The position numbers and the translations under genes were made by a program. DNA of 64,000 nt from Maribacter forsetii DSM 18668 (GTDB lineage: Bacteria; Bacteroidota; Bacteroidia; Flavobacteriales; Flavobacteriaceae), in assembly GCF_000744105.1 (NCBI RefSeq), contig NZ_JQLH01000001.1, positions 558,001 through 622,000 on the forward strand, read 5' to 3'. This document shows positions 35,256-43,158 of this stretch, piece by piece (positions within the stretch are counted from its first letter, which is position 1; every line of letters starts with the position of its first letter). The notes below the pieces were generated by a model, which did no database searches, was not told where the DNA came from, and worked only from the letters and a program-made list of their open reading frames with translations.

Positions 35256-36269
35256 TTAAGCTAATAATCTAAGTACTTCTTTCCAAATTTTTGTACTGAC
35301 TTGCATGCCCGCCACTTCAGATCTTTTTCTTGTCGCCAACGTGCGCTCACCTGGGTAAAATGTGCTATCCCCTTTATTAATTGAAGGTCCGTTGTGTGTA
35401 AATTGAATAATTTCGTTTAGTAGATTTTCTTGAAGTCCTTGATCAGAAAATGTTTTTGGGTCAATACACATAAATACCTGTGAAAGCGCTGTTTCATTTT
35501 TTTTGAGTCCAATTTTGTAAGTTGAATTCCCTGCAGATAATAAAGTAGCCAACATATCCAATACCATAGAGAGTGCAGACCCTTTCCAATACCCAACCGG
35601 TAAAGCGCGTCCAGTTTCTATAATGTCTTTAGGTTGCTTGGTCAGTGTATTGTTTTTATCCCAGCCCCCATGAAATGGAAGTTCTTCATTTTTCAAATCC
35701 AAGCTTTGCATTTTTCCAAAAGAGAACTGTGAGAGTGCCATATCTAAAACAACATGACCTTCTTTTCTAGGGATGGAGATGACTAACGGATTGTTACCTA
35801 ATCTGTTCTCTTTTCCTCCCCAAGCTGGCATATTGGGTATGGTATTGGTAAATAGGATTGAAATACAACCTTGTTCCGCTGCTCGCCAACCATATGTTCC
35901 GCCACGCATCCAATGATTGGTGTTTTTAAGGGCGACTAAACCCATTCCGTGAGTTTTTGCCAAGGTTATTGCTTGGTCTGTACATTTTAGGGAGTTCAAT
36001 ACTCCTGATCCTAGATTACCGTCCCATCTTTCCATGCTCCCCATTGAAGCTGTTTTTGTTGCTATGGCGTCTGTCTTGATTAAGCCTTTATTGACATATT
36101 CTATAAATACGGGTACTCTATTTATTCCGTGGGAGTAAACACCATCTAAAGTGCTTTCAGTATGAATTTTAGCTAGTAGGGATGCTTGTGCTTTTGTGAA
36201 AGAGTGTTTGATGAACAAAGACTCTAAAACAGATTTCATTTCTTCAGATGAAACTTTTATTTCGCTCAC
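35256..36269 (-). CDS. Malate/L-lactate dehydrogenase family (YiaK/Ldh2-type) oxidoreductase
   Basis: An NAD(P)-dependent 2-oxoacid reductase of the malate/L-lactate (sulfolactate, ureidoglycolate, diketogulonate) family. Recognisable segments: LDGVYSHGINRVPVFIEYVNKG (active-site His), LVALKNTNHWMRGGTYGWRAAEQG (cofactor-binding and catalytic His), FTNTIPNMPAWGGKENRLGNNPL, and PVGYWKGSALSMVLDMLATLLSAGNST. The start is uncertain. The open frame extends to a TTG at 36338, but alignment to the family favours the GTG at 36269 (MSEIKVSSEEMKSV), giving 337 residues, the usual length. It sits between two TerB-like genes on the same strand. Substrate unknown. Confidence 0.85.
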   Translation of the reverse strand: MSEIKVSSEEMKSVLESLFIKHSFTKAQASLLAKIHTESTLDGVYSHGINRVPVFIEYVNKGLIKTDAIATKTASMGSMERWDGNLGSGVLNSLKCTDQAITLAKTHGMGLVALKNTNHWMRGGTYGWRAAEQGCISILFTNTIPNMPAWGGKENRLGNNPLVISIPRKEGHVVLDMALSQFSFGKMQSLDLKNEELPFHGGWDKNNTLTKQPKDIIETGRALPVGYWKGSALSMVLDMLATLLSAGNSTYKIGLKKNETALSQVFMCIDPKTFSDQGLQENLLNEIIQFTHNGPSINKGDSTFYPGERTLATRKRSEVAGMQVSTKIWKEVLRLLA

Positions 36270-36368
36270 AACAGTTTGTTTAAATTCAACCGTTAAGATA
36301 CATAAGTTGTTTTGCTCGGTAAACTTTACGAAGGTCAATGTAGCAGAACGGCTACAAATATGATAAAA

Positions 36369-36695
36369 CTACGCTTTTTTAGATACTCCTATTTCTGAAA
36401 AGACATGACGTATAACTTCACTCTCTTTTTCGTGAATATAACCGTCAGATATGGCTACATCTTCTAGAATTTCTGCTAGTCTACTTTTTTTAGCCTCAGA
36501 CATACCCTTAAGTATATGTACACTTTGGTCAATATCAATGGTACGTGCTTGAATCAAAAAATTACTATCAAAATCAATAATAGGCATCAATTTGCTTAAC
36601 GCATTTATTTCGCCTTTATGAACCTCGCCATCAGCTATAATAACTGAATCAATAAGATGCACAATCGCTAATTTTTCTGGTATTTCAAATTCCAT
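36369..36695 (-). CDS. TerB-like small protein (copy 3), coupled to mfd
   Basis: A 108-residue TerB-like paralogue with motifs VIIADGEVHKGEINAL and VAISDGYIHEKESEVI. Its ATG overlaps the mfd stop codon as TAATG, so the two are translationally coupled. This ties at least this copy to the mfd transcript. Cytoplasmic; function unknown, possibly stress-linked given the coupling. Confidence 0.82.
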   Translation of the reverse strand: MEFEIPEKLAIVHLIDSVIIADGEVHKGEINALSKLMPIIDFDSNFLIQARTIDIDQSVHILKGMSEAKKSRLAEILEDVAISDGYIHEKESEVIRHVFSEIGVSKKA

Positions 36696-39600
36696 TATGC
36701 AGTTGTTTTTTCTTTAATTTCAAATGGCTTCAATGCCAAATATGCCCTGTCTACAGATCGTATATTTTCGAATACTAATAACAATCGTAAACCATTACGG
36801 GTCTTTTTCTCCTTTATTTTACATTGCTGTGCATGTGACTGCACGTATTGTAATACTCTTGTAAATGTTGCAGTTTGATAAAATGCCGATTGCTGGTCAC
36901 TAATAAAGTACCCAATCATTTTACCCTGTTTCATTACTATTTTCTCTAGACCTATATTATTTGCTATCCATTTTATGCGAACGGAATTTAATAGATCTTG
37001 AGCTTCTTCCGGTAATTCGCCAAAACGATCTACCAATTGAGCCTCGAATTTTTGAAGCGCTGCTTCGTCTTTTACTTGGTTCAACTCTGTATATAACGTT
37101 AGTCTTTCTGTTATATTATTGATGTAGTCATCAGGAAAGAGCAACTCAAAGTCAGAATCTATCTGTGTTTCCTTTACAAAGACCTTCTCATGTTTGCCTT
37201 CCACTTCTTCATATAGGTCTTTAAATTCATTTTCTTTTAACTCATCTATGGCTTCGGCTAGTATTTTTTGATACGTTTCAAACCCAATTTCGTTAATGAA
37301 TCCGCTTTGTTCTCCACCCAATAAGTCTCCCGCACCACGAATCTCTAAATCTTTCATAGCTATATTGAATCCGCTACCCAATTCCGTAAACTGCTCTAGT
37401 GCTTCAATTCTTTTACGGGCATCGTTTGTCATTACTTCGTACGGCGGAGTAATAAAGTAACAAAATGCCTTTTTATTTCCACGACCCACACGCCCACGCA
37501 TTTGGTGTAAATCACTCAACCCAAAATTGTTCGCATTGTTAATGAAGATAGTATTCGCATTGGTAACATCCAGTCCACTTTCTATAATGGTGGTTGAAAC
37601 TAGCACATCAAACTCGCTATTCATAAAGCCAAGCATTAAAGCTTCTAGTTTTTTACCTTCCATTTGACCGTGACCAATACCTACTTTGGCATCTGGTACC
37701 AATCTTTGGATCATACCGGCAACTTCCTTAATATTTTCAATACGATTGTGAATAAAGAAAACCTGACCGCCACGTTCAATTTCATAACTGACCGCATCTC
37801 TTATGACTTCTTCATTAAAACGTACTACCTGACTTTCAATTGGATATCTATTTGGTGGGGCAGTAGTAATTGTAGAAAGGTCACGAGCCGCCATTAAACT
37901 GAATTGAAGGGTTCTTGGTATAGGTGTTGCCGTTAAGGTCAATACATCCACATTTTCTTTAATGGACTTTAATTTGTCTTTTACCGCAACGCCAAATTTT
38001 TGCTCCTCATCAACAATTAAAAGTCCAAGATCTTTGAACTTAACATTTTTATTGACCAATTGATGGGTGCCAATAATAATATCTACTTTACCTTCACTTA
38101 ATCGCTGTATGGTGTCTTTTTTCTCTTTTGCCGTTCTAAATCTGTTCAGATAATCTACCGTTACCGGCATGTCCTTCAAACGCTCGGCAAAAGTACGATG
38201 GTGCTGAAATGCCAATATGGTTGTTGGTACTAAAACTGCTACTTGCTTACCGTTGTCTACAGCTTTAAATGCTGCACGAATGGCAATCTCCGTTTTTCCA
38301 AAACCAACATCGCCACATATTAAACGATCCATAGGTCGCTCACTTTCCATGTCTCTTTTTACATCTTCGGTAGCGGTGCTTTGATCAGGCGTGTCCTCAT
38401 AAATAAAAGAAGCCTCTAGTTCATTTTGCAAGTAACTGTCCGGACTATATTGAAACCCCTTTTCCAGTCTACGTTTTGCGTAAATTTTAATAAGGTTAAA
38501 GGCGATTTTTTTGACGCGGGACTTGGTCTTGTCCTTAATTTTCTTCCATGCACCTGAGCCTAATTTGTATATTTTTGGTGGTGCACCGTCTTTACCATTG
38601 AACTTGGAAATTTTGTGTAATGAATGTATGCTTACATAAAGAATATCACGTTCGCCATACATTAATTTTATGGCTTCTTGCTTTTTACCTTCAACATCTA
38701 TCTTTTGTAAGCCTCCAAATTTACCTATGCCGTGATCAATGTGGGTAACGTAATCACCAATTTCAAGCTTGTTCAGCTCTTTTAAAGTTATGGCCTGTTT
38801 TTTTGCATAGCCGTTCTTTAAATGGAATTTATGATATCGCTCAAAAATTTGGTGGTCGGTATAACAAATCAATTTTTGGTCATCATCAATAAAACCTTGA
38901 AATAGCGGAGAGACTATAATTTGGTAGTGAACCTGTTTGTTCACCTCTTCAAAAATGTCATGAAAACGTTTGGCTTGCTGCTCACTGGCACAAAAAATAT
39001 AGTTGGTGTAGCCTTTATCTTTATAGCCGTTTAAATTATCGATTAATAAATCGAACTTTTTATTGAAAGAAGGTTGAGGTTTTGAATGAAATTCAATTAG
39101 GTTGGGAGCGTCGCGCTTGGCATCTTGGGTTAAAAGTGTAAAGCCAGATAATTGCTGGTTAAACTCTTTACCGCCCATGAACAATTCTTCAGGCTCGGCA
39201 TGTTTAATGTCTTTTGACAATTTTGTAAAAGCTTCTTTCGCCTTTTCAAAGAAATCATCTAATCTATCAAATAAAAAGTCAGTATTCTTAGCGAAAACTA
39301 AGGTATTAGAGGATACATAAGTTAAAAAGCTCTGTCTTTTGTCAATTAGAAATTTATCTGCCATGTTGGGCACAATGGTAATTGACTTTACCTTTTCTTT
39401 AGATAGCTGTGTTTCTACGTCAAAAGTTCTAATACTATCTATTTCATCACCAAAAAACTCAATTCTATAGGGTTCGTCATGAGAGAATGAATATACATCT
39501 ACAATACCCCCACGAACAGAAAACTCACCTGGTTCGGTAATAAAATCGACACGCTTAAATTTATATTCGAATAAAATCTCGTTCAAAAAGTCTAATGAAA

Positions 39601-40063
39601 GTGTATCCCCCAATTTCATTTTCAGGGTATTCTTATCCAACTCTTTTCTGGTAACTACTTTCTCAAAAAGTGCATCTGGGTAAGTGACTATTACCGCGGG
39701 TTTTTTTCTTGAATTTATTCTGTTCAACACCTCTGCACGTAAAAGTACATTGGCATTGTCTGTTTCTTCAATTTGATAAGGTCTTCTATAACTACCTGGG
39801 TAAAAAAGAACTTTATCTTCACCAATTAGTCGTTCCAAATCGTTTAAATAATACGCAGCCTCTTCTTTATCATTGAAGATTGCCAAGAACGGGCGATCTT
39901 CTGATTGAAAGATGGTTGAAAGTACAAAGGATAACGACGACCCTACAAGACCTTTTAATTGAACGTTTTTATTGCCTGAATTTTCAGAATCGGAAATAGC
40001 GTTTTGCAGTTTCCCTATTTGGGGAGACTGGCTATACCGTTGTTGTATTGAAGAATGACTCAA
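36695..40063 (-). CDS. mfd: Transcription-repair coupling factor Mfd
   Basis: An about 1122-residue SF2 translocase that removes RNA polymerase stalled at DNA lesions and recruits UvrA. Order: UvrB-homology region with FSVRGGIVDVYSFSHDEPYRIEFFGDEIDSIRTFD, RNA polymerase-interacting domain (LEIGDYVTHIDHGIGKFGGL, near 440), Walker A ICGDVGFGKTEIAIRAAF (near 590), VDEEQKFG (near 690), LTLTATPIPRTLQFSL, the TRG motif and QMRGRVGRGNKKAFCYF, and a C-terminal TRCF domain. There is no in-frame ATG or GTG before the conserved region. TTG at 40081 lies inside a -7 box, so TTG at 40063 (reading SHSSIQQRYSQSP after Met) is the likely start. The neighbouring flavoprotein gene is divergent. Confidence 0.93.
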   Translation of the reverse strand: MSHSSIQQRYSQSPQIGKLQNAISDSENSGNKNVQLKGLVGSSLSFVLSTIFQSEDRPFLAIFNDKEEAAYYLNDLERLIGEDKVLFYPGSYRRPYQIEETDNANVLLRAEVLNRINSRKKPAVIVTYPDALFEKVVTRKELDKNTLKMKLGDTLSLDFLNEILFEYKFKRVDFITEPGEFSVRGGIVDVYSFSHDEPYRIEFFGDEIDSIRTFDVETQLSKEKVKSITIVPNMADKFLIDKRQSFLTYVSSNTLVFAKNTDFLFDRLDDFFEKAKEAFTKLSKDIKHAEPEELFMGGKEFNQQLSGFTLLTQDAKRDAPNLIEFHSKPQPSFNKKFDLLIDNLNGYKDKGYTNYIFCASEQQAKRFHDIFEEVNKQVHYQIIVSPLFQGFIDDDQKLICYTDHQIFERYHKFHLKNGYAKKQAITLKELNKLEIGDYVTHIDHGIGKFGGLQKIDVEGKKQEAIKLMYGERDILYVSIHSLHKISKFNGKDGAPPKIYKLGSGAWKKIKDKTKSRVKKIAFNLIKIYAKRRLEKGFQYSPDSYLQNELEASFIYEDTPDQSTATEDVKRDMESERPMDRLICGDVGFGKTEIAIRAAFKAVDNGKQVAVLVPTTILAFQHHRTFAERLKDMPVTVDYLNRFRTAKEKKDTIQRLSEGKVDIIIGTHQLVNKNVKFKDLGLLIVDEEQKFGVAVKDKLKSIKENVDVLTLTATPIPRTLQFSLMAARDLSTITTAPPNRYPIESQVVRFNEEVIRDAVSYEIERGGQVFFIHNRIENIKEVAGMIQRLVPDAKVGIGHGQMEGKKLEALMLGFMNSEFDVLVSTTIIESGLDVTNANTIFINNANNFGLSDLHQMRGRVGRGNKKAFCYFITPPYEVMTNDARKRIEALEQFTELGSGFNIAMKDLEIRGAGDLLGGEQSGFINEIGFETYQKILAEAIDELKENEFKDLYEEVEGKHEKVFVKETQIDSDFELLFPDDYINNITERLTLYTELNQVKDEAALQKFEAQLVDRFGELPEEAQDLLNSVRIKWIANNIGLEKIVMKQGKMIGYFISDQQSAFYQTATFTRVLQYVQSHAQQCKIKEKKTRNGLRLLLVFENIRSVDRAYLALKPFEIKEKTTA

Positions 40064-40078
40064 CAGTTTAAGTTTTTG

Positions 40079-40086
40079 CAAATATA
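40079..40086 (-). promoter_or_regulatory. mfd promoter -7 box TATATTTG
   Basis: TATATTTG on the minus strand is a full match to TAnnTTTG. The TTG at 40081 is part of it, so translation more likely starts at the TTG at 40063, about ten bases into the transcript. No strong -33 is seen. Confidence 0.48.
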
Positions 40087-40188
40087 CGGATACCTAAGAA
40101 ATGGATACCACTCATTATTATCACAAATGGGCTACATATTGCCCGTAAAAAGTCGCAAATTGTGTAGTATTATAAAAAGTACTGTTTT

Positions 40189-41538
40189 ATGGATGATAAG
40201 GAGTTTGATGTTTTTGTAATAGGAAGCGGAATTGCGGGGCAAACCGTTGCGAAAGCTTGTGTAAAAGCTGGTATGAAAGTAGCAATAGCGGATAACCGTG
40301 AGTTTGGTGGTACCTGTGCCAATAGAGGGTGCGATCCAAAGAAAATTTTGCTGGGTGCCATGGAGGCATACGAATTAAGTGAAAATTTAAAAGGAAAGGG
40401 AATTAGTAAACCTGCTAAAATCAATTGGAAACAACTGCAAAAATATAAGCGAAATTTTACGATCAATGTTCCCGTTTCTACCGAGCGTATTTTAAAAGAA
40501 AAGGGAATAGTTCTATTTCATCAATCCCCGAAATTTATTGACAAAAACAGTCTGTTAGTAGAAGGTAAAAAAATTACTGCAAAAAAGATCGTAATTGCAA
40601 CGGGGCAAATACCAAGAACACTAACAATACCCGGGGCAAAGCATTTTAAGATTAGCGACGATTTTTTAAACCTAAAAAAGCTACCTTCTAAAGTTGTATT
40701 TGTGGGTGCAGGGTATATAGGAATGGAGTTCGCTCACATGGCGGTAAGAGCTGGAGCCGAAGTAACTATTATAGATACCGGTAAAAGACCTTTACATGCG
40801 TTTGATGAAGATTTAGTTAAAGAGCTTAGAAAATATTCTGAGTCATTAGGTATAAAATTCATTTTTGAAGCAACACCGATTTCTTTGAAAAAGAAGCGAA
40901 AATTACGTACGCTGACGTATAAAATTAAAGGTGTAGAAAAGACGATAGAAGCTAATGTATTTTATAATACTGCCGGTCGTGTACCAGCATTAGCGGCTTT
41001 AGATCTTGAAAAAGGCAATGTTGATTTTAGTGATAAAGGTGTTGAAACAAATAGCTTTTTGCAAAGTAAAAGTAACCCTAATGTATATGCTTGTGGAGAT
41101 GTATCTGATAAGAATTTACCGCTAACTCCGCTCTCGGGTAGACAAGGTTATGTGGTGGCTGAAAATATTTTAAATGGTAATAAGAAGGAATTGGAAGTTC
41201 CAGTGATACCGTCAGTGGTATTTACATTGCCTAATTTGGCAACCGTAGGTTATTCTGAAGATGAGGCAAGAGCTAGATATAAAAATGTACATGTCAAATT
41301 TGATATAGCGACAGATTGGTTCAATGCTAAAAGAATTAATGCTCCGCTATATGCTTATAAAGTGATTTTAAATGAAAGAACCAATGAGATTGTTGGTGCT
41401 CATTTGTTAGGGCCAGGTGCTGGTGAGACAATAAATATCTTTACCATGGCAATTAATCATGGAATGACGGATAGGGATATAAAGTCTACTATTTTCTCCT
41501 ATCCATCTTGGTCTAATGATATAAAAAGTATGGTCTAG
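40189..41538 (+). CDS. FAD-dependent pyridine nucleotide-disulfide oxidoreductase with altered active site
   Basis: A 449-residue flavoprotein of the glutathione reductase/lipoamide dehydrogenase/mercuric reductase class. It has the FAD dinucleotide fold VFVIGSGIAGQTVAKAC, the redox pair GGTCANRGCDPKK (C43, C48, CxxxxC), a second fold VVFVGAGYIGMEFAHMAVRAGAEVTIID for NAD(P)H, and the FAD-binding NPNVYACGDVSD. The C-terminal interface, normally HPTxxE with the catalytic His-Glu dyad, reads YPSWSND, so His is Tyr and Glu is Asn. Activity may thus be a quinone, metal or low-molecular disulfide reduction of non-classical kind. Convergent four-base overlap with the TspO-like gene. Confidence 0.88.
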   Translation: MDDKEFDVFVIGSGIAGQTVAKACVKAGMKVAIADNREFGGTCANRGCDPKKILLGAMEAYELSENLKGKGISKPAKINWKQLQKYKRNFTINVPVSTERILKEKGIVLFHQSPKFIDKNSLLVEGKKITAKKIVIATGQIPRTLTIPGAKHFKISDDFLNLKKLPSKVVFVGAGYIGMEFAHMAVRAGAEVTIIDTGKRPLHAFDEDLVKELRKYSESLGIKFIFEATPISLKKKRKLRTLTYKIKGVEKTIEANVFYNTAGRVPALAALDLEKGNVDFSDKGVETNSFLQSKSNPNVYACGDVSDKNLPLTPLSGRQGYVVAENILNGNKKELEVPVIPSVVFTLPNLATVGYSEDEARARYKNVHVKFDIATDWFNAKRINAPLYAYKVILNERTNEIVGAHLLGPGAGETINIFTMAINHGMTDRDIKSTIFSYPSWSNDIKSMV

Positions 41539-42338
41539 GATTTCTCCTTTAACCGTTCTTGAAGTTTTTTGAACGGACTAGTTTTATGGTTTTTTATTCC
41601 ATGTGCTGCAATAGTGGTAAAAAGAATAATAGCACCTGCCATTGCTGAATAGGCAATGTACATATTAGAGCCATTATGTCTTACAAAAATGGCTGCCAAT
41701 GCCCAAACGCCTACAAGGGCAAATTCTCTCATGTTTCTTTTCCATATCATTAATAGATTAATGACTGTGGCTGCTACTATCATATTTATCGTCCAGGCTT
41801 GTTCAGATAAAATACCACCGTTCCAATCTAGCTTGCTTAAATATGCTGATATATTGGCAATGGTGGCAACAGATATCCATCCACTATAAAAACAAATGGG
41901 CCACCAAACAAAAGCCAATACTTCTATAGGTGCATCCCATCTTTCCATGTTTGTGTTCAGAATAATTTTTATGAGCGAAAGCAGAATACCTAACATAATT
42001 ATAACTGAAAGTCCTGTGTAATTGTACATAAATGCAATTACCCAACAACAGTTTAAAACATTCGCCAAGACAAACCAGTAACCTGTTTGTTCAATAAAAT
42101 CACTTTGTTTAGCACTGAAAAAAGCTCTTTTTACTTGAAAAATACCATATGCCAGTAGGCTCAAAAATATAACACCCCAAATGGCGAAAGCATATCCTGC
42201 AGGAGTAAACAAATTAGCGTACTTGGCGCTCATTTCACCTATTGTGGTATCGTTTAAAGAAAAAGCCTGTGAAATGTAATTCACTAGAATGACCAAAATA
42301 ACGGAGACTAAGTTGAGAACGGATAGCTTCTTTTTCAT
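41535..42338 (-). CDS. TspO/tryptophan-rich sensory protein-like membrane protein
   Basis: A 267-residue polytopic membrane protein with about eight hydrophobic segments. LFTPAGYAFAIWGVIFLSLLAYGIFQ is the diagnostic first block of the TspO/MBR-like family. FVWWPICFYSGWISVATIAN and WALAAIFVRH fit the later helices. It is longer than classical TspO (about 160 residues), as is common for the Bacteroidota branch. TspO proteins bind tetrapyrroles and tune stress responses, but this longer branch is uncharacterised to my knowledge. Inner membrane. It ends in a basic tail (SPFKKLQERLKEKS). Confidence 0.8.
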   Translation of the reverse strand: MKKKLSVLNLVSVILVILVNYISQAFSLNDTTIGEMSAKYANLFTPAGYAFAIWGVIFLSLLAYGIFQVKRAFFSAKQSDFIEQTGYWFVLANVLNCCWVIAFMYNYTGLSVIIMLGILLSLIKIILNTNMERWDAPIEVLAFVWWPICFYSGWISVATIANISAYLSKLDWNGGILSEQAWTINMIVAATVINLLMIWKRNMREFALVGVWALAAIFVRHNGSNMYIAYSAMAGAIILFTTIAAHGIKNHKTSPFKKLQERLKEKS

Positions 42339-42395
42339 AATGTAAAACTATAGCGGTTATCTTATAAAGTTATGCTCTTTAGCACATTAAACGAA

Positions 42396-43067
42396 CTATT
42401 TTCGGTATTTACGCTTCTTTTTCACCTCTTTTATTGGAACAGGTAGTACTGCATCTCCTAAAAGCGCATAAATTTCACAGCCATCACAAGGTTCTAAGGT
42501 GTAGGTGCCCGTAAATTCGCCAAATGCAGGCACTATCATTTGATGCTCGGTTTTATAAAAACAAGGTAATCGAACAGATTGCCTACCTAATCCACTTAAT
42601 TTAATGGCGGGGTGTATATGTCCCGAAAAATTAAAAAAACCTTCTCGTTCTTCTGGGTGGTGGGTCAAAAGAAAAGAATCGATTATCAATTCGGGAATTA
42701 CCTTTATTGATAAAGCTTCATATTTTAATGGCGATATAATATCATGATTGCCGCTTACAAGAATAATTTCAGCTGATATGGTTTTTACCCATTCTTCAAA
42801 AATTGCCCATTCTATATTTAATGAGGAATGGAATAAATCACCTAAAAAAATAATTGTTTTAGGTTTAAAATAGTCTACAACTTCAGTTAAAGCGTCAAAA
42901 TTTTGCTTTACGGCTTGTTGCGGTACTGCAGCGCCATATTTTCTAAAATGAGAAACCTTGCCTAAATGCACATCGCTGATTAATAGCGTTGAATTTTCTG
43001 ACCAGAACAATGCGCCAGAGAAATGCATTTCAAAAGTTTGATTATGAAGGATGATGGAATGGGTCAT
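42396..43067 (-). CDS. pdeM: Ligase-associated DNA damage response endonuclease PdeM
   Basis: A 223-residue calcineurin-like metallophosphoesterase. Metal-binding blocks in order: ISDVHLGKVSHFRKYG, FLGDLFHS, VSGNHDII, LTHHPEE, FNFSGHIHPA. The end has CDGCEI and a Lys/Arg-rich tail. It belongs to the ligase-associated repair set with the helicase, ligase and exonuclease upstream on the same strand. I choose the ATG at 43067, which matches the family start (MTHSIILHNQTF). An ATG at 43106 is in frame but would place a -7 box inside the gene. It has 91 bases of spacing and its own possible promoter. Confidence 0.9.
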   Translation of the reverse strand: MTHSIILHNQTFEMHFSGALFWSENSTLLISDVHLGKVSHFRKYGAAVPQQAVKQNFDALTEVVDYFKPKTIIFLGDLFHSSLNIEWAIFEEWVKTISAEIILVSGNHDIISPLKYEALSIKVIPELIIDSFLLTHHPEEREGFFNFSGHIHPAIKLSGLGRQSVRLPCFYKTEHQMIVPAFGEFTGTYTLEPCDGCEIYALLGDAVLPVPIKEVKKKRKYRK

Positions 43068-43072
43068 TGATG

Positions 43073-43080
43073 CAAAATTA
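43073..43080 (-). promoter_or_regulatory. Candidate pdeM promoter -7 box TAATTTTG
   Basis: TAATTTTG on the minus strand fits TAnnTTTG and ends five bases before the chosen ATG at 43067. It would give pdeM an internal, nearly leaderless transcript within the repair cassette. Confidence 0.42.
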
Positions 43081-43158
43081 CAAGAAAGTCCGGATTTAAA
43101 ATTCATTTTGACCTCAAGAACAGAAATTCCCTCTTTGGTGGTTAAAGGGCAAGGTTTT

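Noticed and set aside
40170..40466. 98-residue minus-strand open frame between mfd and the flavoprotein
   Set aside because: Antisense to the FAD-binding region of the flavoprotein; no family similarity.
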